From NCBI GenBank assembly GCA_934539295.1, contig CAKTCN010000003.1:53003-117002 (forward strand): a stretch of DNA of 64,000 nucleotides, given 5' to 3'. A program made the position numbers and the translations under genes. Numbering within the stretch: the stretch's first letter is position 1; the number at the start of each line of letters is the position of its first letter. The notes under the pieces are model-generated. The model was not told the origin of the DNA. It did not search any database and saw only the letters and a program-made list of their open reading frames with translations. This DNA is from an uncultured Allosphingosinicella sp. GTDB taxonomy: Bacteria > Pseudomonadota > Alphaproteobacteria > Sphingomonadales > Sphingomonadaceae. This document shows, piece by piece, positions 35,606 to 44,221 of the stretch.

Positions 35606-36198
35606 GCCGTTCGGCAAACATCCTGCTGGTCATGATCGTGCTGCTTCCGGCGCTCGTGGTCGGGTGCCTGATCGCCATTCTGGTCCTTGTCGCGGTCGGC
35701 CGGCCGATCCTGTTCACGCAGGAACGGTCAGGCCGGAACGGACGGACGTTCAGGATCATCAAGTTCCGGACCATGACCGATGCACGCGATCGCCATGGAG
35801 CACTGCTGCCCGACAGCCGGCGCACGCCTCGCCTTGGCAAGTTGCTGCGCCGCACCCGCGTGGACGAGTTGCCCGAACTCCTCAACATCCTGCGCGGCGA
35901 GATGGCCTGGGTTGGGCCGCGCCCCCTGCTCCCCGCGACGGTCGAGAGCTTCGGAGATGCGGGCTTGCGCCGCGGATCGGTCGCGCCGGGCCTCACCGGC
36001 TGGGCGCAGGTCAACGGCAACACCCTGCTGACCCCACAAGAGAAGCTGCAGCTCGACCTCTGGTACGTGCAGCGGCGCAGCGCGGGGCTCGACCTGCGAA
36101 TCCTGCTGGGCACACTGCTGGTGGTCCTGTTCGGCGAACGACGTAACCCTCGAAGCCTGGAGAAAGCCGTTGCGGGCCATCCTGATCGGCGCGGTTGA
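35602..36198 (+). CDS. Undecaprenyl-phosphate sugar-1-phosphate transferase (PglC-like priming enzyme)
   Basis: A 198-residue monotopic phosphoglycosyltransferase. A single hydrophobic hairpin (residues 7-32) is followed by FTQERSGRNGRTFRIIKFRT, RRTRVDELPELLNILRGEMA with the catalytic Asp-Glu dyad, WVGPRPLLPA and PGLTGWAQVNG. It is the short, PglC-type form without extra N-terminal membrane helices. It places the first sugar phosphate on the lipid carrier; a 4-amino-6-deoxy sugar made by the neighbouring dehydratase and aminotransferase would be the natural substrate. The last 29 bases overlap the formyltransferase gene. Confidence 0.92.
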   Translation: MSRSANILLVMIVLLPALVVGCLIAILVLVAVGRPILFTQERSGRNGRTFRIIKFRTMTDARDRHGALLPDSRRTPRLGKLLRRTRVDELPELLNILRGEMAWVGPRPLLPATVESFGDAGLRRGSVAPGLTGWAQVNGNTLLTPQEKLQLDLWYVQRRSAGLDLRILLGTLLVVLFGERRNPRSLEKAVAGHPDRRG

Positions 36199-37078
36199 AA
36201 GCACCCGGATCGCTGCCGAGGCTATGCTTGCCGTCCGGGGGTGCAACCTGGCGGCGATCGTCACCCTCGATGCCGAACTGTCCGGCAGGCACTCGGATTT
36301 TGCCGATCTTGCCCGAACGGCTGAGGCCGGCGGCACGCAATTGATCCGGCTGCGCAACATCAATGATGCGGATTCCCTTGCGGCACTGGGCAGCCTCGGC
36401 GCAGACATCGTCTTCGTCATCGGCTGGTCCCAGATCTGCGGCGCCGGCTTCATGCGCCTTTTCGGCGATCGTGTGGTCGGTTACCACCCGGCCGCTCTCC
36501 CGCGCCTTCGCGGCCGTGCGGCGATCCCCTGGACCATCCTGCAGGCGGAGCCGATCACCGCCGGCACCTTGTTCTGGATCGACGAAGGCGTGGATTCGGG
36601 CCCGATCATCGACCAGCACTTCTTCCATGTCGCCGCCGATGAGACCGCCGCCTCCCTTTATGCCAAGCACATGGCGGCCTTGCAGGTCATGCTGGGTCGA
36701 TCGCTGCCCCGGCTCGCGGCCGGGGAGAGGCCCCGGCAGGTGCAGGACGAGCGCCATGCCACCTGGGCGGCGGCCAGAACCCCGCGACAGGGCCTGATCG
36801 ACTGGCGCAAGCCGGCCTGCGAGATCCAGCGACTCGTGCGTGCCGTGGGTCGGCCCTATCCGGGCGCGCACAGCCTCCATGCCGGCGCCGCACTGACCAT
36901 ATGGTCGGCACAGGTGTCGCCGGATGGGAGCCGGCACGCTGCCACGCCTGGTCAGGTGGTCGCCATGACCAAGGCGGGCTTCACCGTCGCATGCGGGAAC
37001 GGCGAGGCGATCGACGTGCTGGAATGGGCGTCCGCGGCCACCCGGCCGATGCGCGTTCACGCTTTCCTGGGAGACTGA
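36170..37078 (+). CDS. Sugar N-formyltransferase-like protein
   Basis: A 302-residue protein of the methionyl-tRNA formyltransferase fold. VIGWSQICGAGFMRLFGDRV, YHPAALPRLRGRAAIPWTIL and GTLFWIDEGVDSGPIIDQHF match the 10-formyl-THF domain, and a C-terminal OB-like domain follows (GLIDWRKPACEIQRLVRAVG). The histidine and aspartate of the catalytic triad are present, but the usual asparagine two residues before the histidine is replaced by glycine. It would N-formylate a 4-amino sugar nucleotide. The start is TTG at 36170 with GGAGAAAG upstream, inside the end of the previous gene. Confidence 0.8.
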   Translation: MRAILIGAVESTRIAAEAMLAVRGCNLAAIVTLDAELSGRHSDFADLARTAEAGGTQLIRLRNINDADSLAALGSLGADIVFVIGWSQICGAGFMRLFGDRVVGYHPAALPRLRGRAAIPWTILQAEPITAGTLFWIDEGVDSGPIIDQHFFHVAADETAASLYAKHMAALQVMLGRSLPRLAAGERPRQVQDERHATWAAARTPRQGLIDWRKPACEIQRLVRAVGRPYPGAHSLHAGAALTIWSAQVSPDGSRHAATPGQVVAMTKAGFTVACGNGEAIDVLEWASAATRPMRVHAFLGD

Positions 37079-37079
37079 A

Positions 37080-37763
37080 ATGGCCGATCGCCTGCCGTGG
37101 AACCGCGTCGCCGTTCTGGCGCCACATGCCGACGACGAGGTGCTGGGTTGCGGCGGAACACTGGCCCGCCTGGCCGACCAGGGCGCCGACACGGCCGTGA
37201 TCATCGTGACGAGCGGTACGGAACCGCGCTTCAGCAGGGATTATGTCGCTGGCGTGAAGGCGGAAACCGCGGCGGCGCATGCTTTCCTTCAGGTCGGGCG
37301 CACCATTCACCTGGACCTGCCCGCCGCCGCGCTCGAGACCGTTCCACAAGGCCGACTCAACGAAGCAGTCGGTGCGGCCCTGACGGACTTCGCGCCCGAC
37401 ACTTTGCTGGTGCCGTTCGTCGGCGACATTCATGTCGACCATCAGCTTGTGTTCAACGCAGCCCTGGTCTGGGCGAGGCCGCGCAGCCATGCCGCGCCGA
37501 CAAAGATCCTCGCCTACGAGACCTTGTCGGAAACGAATTGGTGGGCGCCGGGCATCACGCCCGCCTTTGCGCCCAATTGCTACGTGGACATCGCCGACCA
37601 GCTGGAGCGCAAGCTCCAGGCGTTCGGCATGTTCCGGTCTCAGGTGAAATCCTTCCCGGACGAGCGCTCGCTTGAAACGATCCGCGCGCTGGCGCGCGTG
37701 CGCGGCTCCACCGTTTACCGCGATGCGGCGGAGGCGTTCGCAGTGGTGCGGCTGATCCTCTAA
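37080..37763 (+). CDS. PIG-L family N-deacetylase
   Basis: A 227-residue LmbE/PIG-L zinc enzyme. VAVLAPHADDEVLGCGGTLA carries the metal-binding HxDD, and GDIHVDHQLVFNAAL supplies the third histidine. It should remove acetyl from an N-acetylated sugar or its lipid-linked form. It starts one base after the formyltransferase stop, so deacetylation and formylation may act on the same amino group, replacing acetyl by formyl. This pairing is an inference from position. It is the last gene of the plus-strand operon starting at 34424. Confidence 0.9.
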   Translation: MADRLPWNRVAVLAPHADDEVLGCGGTLARLADQGADTAVIIVTSGTEPRFSRDYVAGVKAETAAAHAFLQVGRTIHLDLPAAALETVPQGRLNEAVGAALTDFAPDTLLVPFVGDIHVDHQLVFNAALVWARPRSHAAPTKILAYETLSETNWWAPGITPAFAPNCYVDIADQLERKLQAFGMFRSQVKSFPDERSLETIRALARVRGSTVYRDAAEAFAVVRLIL

Positions 37764-38222
37764 CCATCCGCCGTCGACCGTTCCTCCAGCACGTTCGTGA
37801 TACCAAAGTTAACCTATGTCTATCTATTTGGTCGGGTTTGAATGGCATTCGAATACCGGTCGGCATTGCGCGCGACTCGAACAATTACGACGTTGAATGC
37901 TTTTGTAATTACATCATGTTTTAGAGGGGCAATAAGCCTTTCGGCTAAAACAATTTGCGCATCATCCATTTTGAACTGAACGGCACAGCAAGGAGCAAAT
38001 CGACTGTTTTTGCCGACAACCGCGTTACTCCGAATGAGTAGTTAATCGGAAGTTGGACAGCAAGTCAGTCCGTGGTAAATTCCACGTTACAGAGGCGGTT
38101 GTAGTCGCTGAATGCGTAGACCGATTCCATGATGGAACTACCAAAATCGCAGGTACGCCCATCATGACATTGGTCACTAGGCTATGCAGTGAAGGTTACC
38201 AACACGCTAACAGGGGGAAGAT
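37764..38222. other. AT-rich intergenic region upstream of LuxR-type gene
   Basis: About 460 bases, clearly richer in A and T than the flanks. CGTGG-TAAATT-CCACG (38071-38086) is an operator-like palindrome about 140 bases before the LuxR-type start. CGTTAC occurs at about 38025 and 38084. No coding frame is supported. GGGGGAAG just before 38223 is the ribosome site of the next gene. Confidence 0.5.
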
Positions 38223-39002
38223 ATGACGCTGATCAACGTGGCCCTGGTGGGACGCAATTCGATCGTTCGCGAAGGGTTGTGCCGGATTCTCGGTGAAGAA
38301 GGTTTCGAGGTGGCGGCGTCGGTGCCGTCGGTCGAGGCGCTGCAGTCCGCCATCGAACCCGGCCCGCGCGGTCATAAGCTGCTGGTGATTGCCGACGTCG
38401 GCGGGGACGACGTGCTCGAAGGCAGCGTGGCGACGATCCACGCTTACTATCCCGATGCGCGCGTGGTCCTGCTTGCCGACCAGTTCGATTTCGACGCCAT
38501 GCTCTGCGTCTTCCAGGAAGGCGCCCACGGGTACATCGTGAAGGAAATATCGTGCGAAAGGCTGATCGCCTCGCTCCACCTTGCCGCCACCGGTGAGAAG
38601 GTGCTCCCGTCCCAGCTTGCCGATCGCCTCCCGGCGCAGGCACCCGCATATGTCGGCGGCGCGCTCCAGAACACGATCGAGAGCGCGCAGCTTTCCGATC
38701 GCGAAACGGAAATCCTGCGCTGCCTCATCATGGGCTGCCCCAACAAGGTCATCTCGCGCCAGCTCAACATCAGCGAGGCGACGGTCAAGGTCCATGTGAA
38801 GGCGATCCTGCGCAAGATCCGGGTCCACAACCGCACCCAGGCCGCTATCTGGGCGGTCAATCGCGGGCTGGAGGGCATTTCCAGCGCGAGTGATGGCAGG
38901 GCTCCGGCATCGGCCGAGGTAGCGAAACTGCGACTCGCTCACTCAGCCGTTCCGGCGCACAGCGAAGCGGTTGCCAGTGGCCACGCCATGGCGGGCTACT
39001 GA
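38223..39002 (+). CDS. LuxR/NarL-type regulator with atypical receiver domain
   Basis: A 259-residue protein. The N-terminal 125 residues have the receiver fold (NVALVGRNSIVREGLCRILG, GYIVKE with the conserved lysine), but the acidic pair that normally binds Mg is replaced (ALVGRN). The phospho-site strand reads VIADVGGDD. The C-terminal GerE helix-turn-helix is normal: LSDRETEILRCLIMGCPNKV and LNISEATVKVHVKAILRKIR. A tail of about 45 residues follows. It may work without phosphorylation. It lies upstream of the flippase gene, is preceded by a strong ribosome site, and is a candidate local regulator of the locus. Confidence 0.88.
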   Translation: MTLINVALVGRNSIVREGLCRILGEEGFEVAASVPSVEALQSAIEPGPRGHKLLVIADVGGDDVLEGSVATIHAYYPDARVVLLADQFDFDAMLCVFQEGAHGYIVKEISCERLIASLHLAATGEKVLPSQLADRLPAQAPAYVGGALQNTIESAQLSDRETEILRCLIMGCPNKVISRQLNISEATVKVHVKAILRKIRVHNRTQAAIWAVNRGLEGISSASDGRAPASAEVAKLRLAHSAVPAHSEAVASGHAMAGY

Positions 39003-39033
39003 TCCCAGCACCACCCACCCGGGAGGGGTGCCC

Positions 39034-40386
39034 GTGACCATGCAGGAACAGCTGGGCAGCAACAACGAGGCCGTGCCGATCCAGACGCTGAAGATGCGTC
39101 TGGTCAGCATCTTCCACCTTCTGTCCGGCAGCTTCGGCAACGCCGCGATCATGCTGGTAAGTGTCGCCATTGCGGCGCGCGCGCTGGGACCAGAAGCTTA
39201 TGGCATCATGGTCCTGATCCTCGCCTACGGTCGAACGGTCGAACGCCTGCTGAGGTTTGAATCCTGGCAGCCTTTGATTCGCTTCACCGCAGCCGAGGAG
39301 GCTCGGGCCGATCCGGTGACGATCGGCCGCCTCTACGCATTCGGCCTCCTGCTCGACATGGCCAGCGCACTCGCCTCCGCCTTCGTGGCAATGGGATTGG
39401 TAGTGTTGCTCGGTCCCTTGTTCGGGCTCCAAACGGTGCACCTGGAGCTGGTAGGCATTTACTGCCTCGCGCTCGTGATCAACATAACGGGAGTGCCCAC
39501 GGCCGCGCTTCGCATGGCCGGGCGATTCAGGACGCTTGCCTACAGCCAGCTTGCCGCCAACCTGCTGCGAATAGGGTTGGCCGCGGCCTGTGCGGCATTC
39601 TCACCCACCCTGATCTCCTTCATCTGGGCCTGGACGCTCGCGCAGGGGGCCGGCTCGATCCTGTTCATCTGGCTCGGCTTTCGCGCCCTCCGCGTGCGCG
39701 GCGTGGCCGACCCGCTACGCGTCCGCTGGACGGGCCTGCGCGACCAATTCCCGGGGTTCCTGTCCTTCGCCTGGTCCACAAACCTGTCCATGACGCTGCG
39801 GACGCTGACCCAGGATGCCGATTCGCTGCTGGTCGGCGCGTTGGCGGGTCCATCGGCAGCCAGCTTCTACCATATCGCCAAGCGTATCGGCAAAGTCGCG
39901 CAGCAGGTCGGCGCCCAGGTACAAGCCGTCATCTATCCCGACGTCGCCCGCATCTGGACGCACGGCCAGGTGGAACGGTTCAGGTCGACCATTCTCCACA
40001 CCCAGGCCGCGCTCGGCGCCGTCGGCCTGCTGGCACTCGCGTCGGCCTGGCTGATCGGACCCTGGCTGATCGCCATCGGCCCCGGTGCAGACTATCTGGC
40101 CGCCTATCCACTATTGATGACGCAATTGGTGGCGGTGCTGCTCACCATGCACGCCGCGCCGTCCCGGTCGGCACTGCTGGCGATGGGAAGGCCAGGGCTG
40201 GTGCTGAAAGTGGCGGTGCTCGGCGTCGCCGGCTTCTTCATCACGGCCTTCGCCGCCATCCCCGTTAATGGCGCGATTGGCGCCAACATCGCCCACATCG
40301 TGCTGGCCGCCATAACTGCCCTGCTGCTCGACATTGCCTGGCTGCGCGGATCGCGGCAGGTCGATGTCCGTCCCGCCGCAGCCTGA
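39034..40386 (+). CDS. Polysaccharide flippase (Wzx/RfbX family)
   Basis: About 450 residues with twelve or more transmembrane segments. It starts with LVSIFHLLSGSFGNAAIMLV and ARALGPEAYGIMVLILAYGR, the typical MOP-superfamily opening, and has FYHIAKRIGKVAQQVGAQVQ in the middle. This is the lipid-linked repeat-unit flippase of a Wzx/Wzy pathway. The start is taken as GTG at 39034, 7 bases after GGAGG; the ATG at 39040 would have a spacing of 13. It follows the LuxR-type gene by 31 bases and is probably co-transcribed with it. Confidence 0.85.
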   Translation: MTMQEQLGSNNEAVPIQTLKMRLVSIFHLLSGSFGNAAIMLVSVAIAARALGPEAYGIMVLILAYGRTVERLLRFESWQPLIRFTAAEEARADPVTIGRLYAFGLLLDMASALASAFVAMGLVVLLGPLFGLQTVHLELVGIYCLALVINITGVPTAALRMAGRFRTLAYSQLAANLLRIGLAAACAAFSPTLISFIWAWTLAQGAGSILFIWLGFRALRVRGVADPLRVRWTGLRDQFPGFLSFAWSTNLSMTLRTLTQDADSLLVGALAGPSAASFYHIAKRIGKVAQQVGAQVQAVIYPDVARIWTHGQVERFRSTILHTQAALGAVGLLALASAWLIGPWLIAIGPGADYLAAYPLLMTQLVAVLLTMHAAPSRSALLAMGRPGLVLKVAVLGVAGFFITAFAAIPVNGAIGANIAHIVLAAITALLLDIAWLRGSRQVDVRPAAA

Positions 40387-40406
40387 GCCTCGGAACACTT
40401 ACTGGT

Positions 40407-40429
40407 GGCCCCGCCGCGGCGACGGGGCC
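40407..40429. terminator. Hairpin between convergent flippase and cysQ genes
   Basis: GGCCCCG and CGGGGCC form a perfect 7-bp GC stem with a 9-base loop, 20 bases after the flippase stop. No T-run follows on either strand, so this is a possible but not classical bidirectional terminator. Confidence 0.4.
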
Positions 40430-40571
40430 TACACACAGAGCCCGGCCGGAGTCCGTCGGCCTGTCCTCAGGCTGGTGACCGCTGCGTGCGAGGCCTCACC
40501 TAGATCCTGCGGAGGCTCCTGCGCATGGGAAAGGCGATCTAGGCCGAGCGGCCGGTTCCTTGCATGAACGT

Positions 40572-41309
40572 TCAGGCCTCAGCCATGCGGACGTGCGCCA
40601 GGATCGTCTCGGCAAGCTCGGGTCGGCAAATCAGCAGGTCCGGCAACTCCGGCGATTCCTTGTTATAGTGCATCGCCGATCCGTCGAGCCGCGACACGTG
40701 CAGTCCGGCGGCGATCGCGACCGCCGCCGGCGCACAATTGTCCCATTCATATTGCCCGCCGCTGTGAAGATAGATTTCCGCCTCGCCGCGCAGCACGGCC
40801 ATCGCCTTGGCGCCGGCCGATCCCATCGGCACCAGTTCGGCATCAAGCAGCCGGGCGACGTCCACGGCCTCCTTCGCCGGCCGCGTTCGGCTGACGAGCA
40901 TGCGAAGTCCCTGACGATCCCCGCAGAGCTGAGGCGGCGCACCGCTGTCGAGAGTGACGCCGAGGCTCGGCAGCGCCACCGCCCCTACCTGCGGCTTGCC
41001 GTCGATGGCGAGGCCCACATGGACCGCCCAATCGGCGCGACCTTCGCTATATTCGCGCGTGCCGTCGAGCGGGTCGATGATCCAGCAGCGGCGGTTGCCG
41101 AGGCGCTCGGGCGTGCTCCTGGTCTCCTCGGACAGCACGGCGTCGTCCGGGCGGTGCACGGCCAGTTGGCGAAGAAGGAATTCATTGGCGCAGCGATCGC
41201 CTTCCTGGCCGAGCGCCTTGCCCGTGAGACCGCTGGTTTCCCGAAGCTTCAGCAGGACCTCGCCCGCGCCGGTTGCGAGCCATCTCGCCAGCTCCGCATC
41301 GTTCATCAT
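40572..41309 (-). CDS. cysQ: 3'(2'),5'-bisphosphate nucleotidase (PAP phosphatase)
   Basis: A 245-residue inositol-monophosphatase-fold enzyme. SEETRSTPERLGNRRCWIID carries the metal-binding glutamate. IIDPLDGTREYSEGRADWAV has the signature DPLDGT, and SGGQYEWDNCAPAAVAIAAG is the C-terminal metal site. CysQ converts PAP, the product of every sulfotransferase reaction, to AMP. Its position as the last gene of the wzc-luxR-cysD-cysNC-cysQ operon (9-base gap from cysNC) fits recycling of PAP produced when the polysaccharide is sulfated. Confidence 0.93.
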   Translation of the reverse strand: MMNDAELARWLATGAGEVLLKLRETSGLTGKALGQEGDRCANEFLLRQLAVHRPDDAVLSEETRSTPERLGNRRCWIIDPLDGTREYSEGRADWAVHVGLAIDGKPQVGAVALPSLGVTLDSGAPPQLCGDRQGLRMLVSRTRPAKEAVDVARLLDAELVPMGSAGAKAMAVLRGEAEIYLHSGGQYEWDNCAPAAVAIAAGLHVSRLDGSAMHYNKESPELPDLLICRPELAETILAHVRMAEA

Positions 41310-41318
41310 CCGATCCTT

Positions 41319-43220
41319 CTATTTGCCGCCGCCGCTCTCAAGCGCGAGCAAGTATGCAACCACCCGTTCTGCTGCCTCTTCGGCCGAAGTCGACACCGTG
41401 TCGATGTGCAGTTCCGGCTGCGCCGGCGGTTCGTAGGGTGAATCGATGCCGGTGAAGTTCCTGAGCTGCCCGGACCGCGCCTTGCGGTACAGGCCCTTAA
41501 CATCGCGCGCCTCCGCAACCTGCAATGGCGTGTCCACGAAGATCTCGACGAAATCCTCCGCGTCGAACATCGACCGCACCATCGCCCTATCCTCGCGGAA
41601 CGGCGAGATGAAGGCGGTGAGCACGATCAGCCCCGCATCCGTCATCAGCCGGCCGACCTCCGCCACGCGCCGAATATTCTCCACCCGGTCAGCGTCGGTG
41701 AAGCCCAGGTCCTTGCACAGGCCATGGCGCACATTGTCGCCGTCCAGCAGGAAGCTGTGCTTGTCGAGGGCGAGCAGGCGTTTCTCCACGAGATTGGCGA
41801 TGGTCGACTTGCCCGATCCGGACAGGCCGGTGAACCACACGATCCGCGGCTTCTGGCGCTTCTGCAGGCAATGCGCCTCGCGTCCGACCTCCAGCGCCTG
41901 CCACTGGATGTTGTGCGCGCGGCGTAGCGCGAAATGGATCATGCCGGCACCGACCGTCTGGTTGGTCATCCGGTCGATGACGATGAAGCCGCCGAGGTCG
42001 GGATTGTCCGCATAAGCCGCAAAGGGCAACGGCTTGTCCGTGGCGAGGTTCACCACCCCGATGCCATTCAGCGGCAGCGACTTGCACGCCTCATGTGCCA
42101 GTGACGTGAGGTCCACCTGGTGCTTGAGTTCGGTGATCCGCGCGGGAATGGTCGTGGCGCCCATCTTGATGATGTACGGCCGCTGCGGAAGCATCGGCTC
42201 GTCGGAGAACCATATCAGGGTGGCCTCGAACTGGTCGGCCACTTCCAAGGGATCGCCCGCGGCACAGATCACGCTGCCGCGCGAACAATCGATCTCATCG
42301 GCGAGGGCGATCGTCACGGACTGACCGGGCACCGCGATCGCCATGTCCCCGTCATAGGAGATGATGCGCTCGACGATGCTGCACTGCCCGCCGGGAAGCA
42401 CCCGCACCTTGTCGCCCGGCGCGATCACGCCGCCGGTGACGAGTCCCGAGTAGCCCCGGAAGCTCGAATTCGGGCGATTGACCCATTGGACGACCATGCT
42501 GAACGGCTGTTCCAGCATCCGTGCGCTCTCGACCGGCACCTCTTCCAGATGCTTCAGCAGGCAGGGCCCGCGGTACCAAGGCATGGCAGCACTGGGCCGC
42601 ACGACATTGTCCCCCGTCAGCCCGGACAGCGGAATCGCGACCACCTCGGCTATTCCAATCGAGGCCGCGAAAGCCGAATATTCCTCCACGACCTCCCGGA
42701 ACCGCGCCTCGCTGAAATCGACCAGGTCCATCTTGTTGACGGCGAGCACGACTTTCCGAATGCCGACCAGGTGGACCAGGTAGCTGTGCCGCCGGGTCTG
42801 CACCAACATCCCCTTGCGCGCATCGACCAGGATGATGGCGGCATCCGCCGTGGACGCGCCGGTCACCATGTTGCGCGTATATTGCTCATGCCCCGGCGTA
42901 TCGGCGACGATGAAGCGCCGATCGTCGGATTCGAACATTCGGTAGGCGACGTCGATCGTGATCCCCTGCTCACGCTCGGCGGACAGTCCGTCGACCAGCA
43001 ATGCGAAGTCGAGCCGCTGCCCCGTGGTACCGAATGCCCGGCTGTCCGCCTCCAGGGCCTGCACCTGATCGTCAAGCAACGATCGGGAATCGTGGAGCAT
43101 GCGGCCGATCAGGGTCGATTTCCCATCGTCCACCGATCCGCAGGTGATGAAGCGTAGCAGCGACTTTTCCCGATGGAGCGGGAACACGTCCGCCTGGGTG
43201 AATGAGGGGGCGACGTTCAT
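41319..43220 (-). CDS. cysNC: Bifunctional sulfate adenylyltransferase subunit 1 / adenylylsulfate kinase
   Basis: A 633-residue fusion. Residues 1-430 are the CysN GTPase: FITCGSVDDGKSTLIGRMLH (P-loop), DTPGHEQYTRNMVTGASTAD (G3) and VLAVNKMDLVDFSE (G4). Residues 455-633 are the APS kinase CysC: IVWFTGLSGSGKSTIANLVE and LDGDNVRHGLCKDLGFTDAD. Together with CysD it makes APS and then PAPS. The ATG shares one base with the cysD stop (TGATG). The CysC domain makes PAPS directly, which is what the sulfotransferases of this locus need. Confidence 0.96.
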   Translation of the reverse strand: MNVAPSFTQADVFPLHREKSLLRFITCGSVDDGKSTLIGRMLHDSRSLLDDQVQALEADSRAFGTTGQRLDFALLVDGLSAEREQGITIDVAYRMFESDDRRFIVADTPGHEQYTRNMVTGASTADAAIILVDARKGMLVQTRRHSYLVHLVGIRKVVLAVNKMDLVDFSEARFREVVEEYSAFAASIGIAEVVAIPLSGLTGDNVVRPSAAMPWYRGPCLLKHLEEVPVESARMLEQPFSMVVQWVNRPNSSFRGYSGLVTGGVIAPGDKVRVLPGGQCSIVERIISYDGDMAIAVPGQSVTIALADEIDCSRGSVICAAGDPLEVADQFEATLIWFSDEPMLPQRPYIIKMGATTIPARITELKHQVDLTSLAHEACKSLPLNGIGVVNLATDKPLPFAAYADNPDLGGFIVIDRMTNQTVGAGMIHFALRRAHNIQWQALEVGREAHCLQKRQKPRIVWFTGLSGSGKSTIANLVEKRLLALDKHSFLLDGDNVRHGLCKDLGFTDADRVENIRRVAEVGRLMTDAGLIVLTAFISPFREDRAMVRSMFDAEDFVEIFVDTPLQVAEARDVKGLYRKARSGQLRNFTGIDSPYEPPAQPELHIDTVSTSAEEAAERVVAYLLALESGGGK

Positions 43221-44221
43221 CAGAAATATCCCTCCAGCTTCTTCTTCTCCATGCTCGCGGACTGGTCGGAATCGATCGCCCGCCCCTGCCGCTCGGACGT
43301 GGTGGAGAAGATCGTCTCCTCGATGATGTCGGATACGCTGGCCGCACGGCTTTCGATCGCGCCGCTGAGCGGGTAGCAGCCGAGCGTCCGGAAACGGATG
43401 GTGCGGGTGACCGGGACCTCGCCAGGCAGCAGCGGAAAACGGTCGTCATCGACCATCAGGATCAGCCCGTCGCGCACCACGGTCGGGCGCGGCTTGGCGA
43501 TGTAGAGGGGCACGATCTCGATCCGCTCCCGCTCGATATACCGCCACACGTCGAGCTCCGTCCAATTGGACAGGGGAAACACCCTGATCGACTCACCAGG
43601 CCGCTTGCGGGCATTGTAGAGACGCCAAAGCTCGGGACGCTGGCTCTTGGGGTCCCAGCGGTGGCTTTCGGATCGGAAGGAGAAGACCCGCTCCTTGGCG
43701 CGGGACTTTTCCTCATCCCGGCGTGCACCGCCGAACGCGACGTCGAACCCGTGCAGGTCCAATGCCTGCTTCAACCCTTCCGTCTTCCAAAGGTCGGTAT
43801 GGATCGGCCCGTGAAAGGGCGTGATGCCCCGCGCCATCGCCTCGGGATTCTTGTGAACCAGCAACCTGATACCGGGCTCTGCCGCGACCTTGTCGCGAAG
43901 CGCATACATGTCCCGGAATTTCCAGGTGGTGTCGACATGCAGAAGCGGGAAAGGCAGCGGCGACGGATAGAAGGCCTTGCGCGCGAGGTGCAGCATCACC
44001 GCCGAGTCCTTGCCGATGCTGTACAGCATCACCGGCCGCTCCGCCTCGGCCGCGACCTCGCGCATGATGTGGATGCTTTCCGCCTCCAGTCGATCGAGAT
44101 GGGTGAGGCAGGGCACTTCCCGCCGCGCCGTCCGGGCGTTCGATGAAGCGGCGAGATAGGCGACGTCGCCTTGCCGCAGATGTTCGGCCGAATGATTTTC
44201 GGACAAGGCCTGGCTCCTCAT
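43220..44221 (-). CDS. cysD: Sulfate adenylyltransferase subunit 2
   Basis: A 333-residue ATP-pyrophosphatase-fold enzyme. [20 protein letters not shown] is the PP-loop, [17 protein letters not shown] and [20 protein letters not shown] are conserved CysD motifs, and [20 protein letters not shown] follows. With the CysN domain it forms ATP sulfurylase, activating sulfate to APS. The N-terminus is about 30 residues longer than in many CysD proteins. Its ATG overlaps the stop of the LuxR-type gene by four bases (ATGA), so it is translated in series with a polysaccharide regulator rather than with sulfate reduction genes. Confidence 0.95.
   Translation of the reverse strand: MRSQALSENHSAEHLRQGDVAYLAASSNARTARREVPCLTHLDRLEAESIHIMREVAAEAERPVMLYSIGKDSAVMLHLARKAFYPSPLPFPLLHVDTTWKFRDMYALRDKVAAEPGIRLLVHKNPEAMARGITPFHGPIHTDLWKTEGLKQALDLHGFDVAFGGARRDEEKSRAKERVFSFRSESHRWDPKSQRPELWRLYNARKRPGESIRVFPLSNWTELDVWRYIERERIEIVPLYIAKPRPTVVRDGLILMVDDDRFPLLPGEVPVTRTIRFRTLGCYPLSGAIESRAASVSDIIEETIFSTTSERQGRAIDSDQSASMEKKKLEGYF

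Noticed and set aside
40407..40429. Hairpin after the flippase gene as a classical intrinsic terminator
   Set aside because: The stem is good but there is no T-run on either strand, so it is listed only as a possible terminator.
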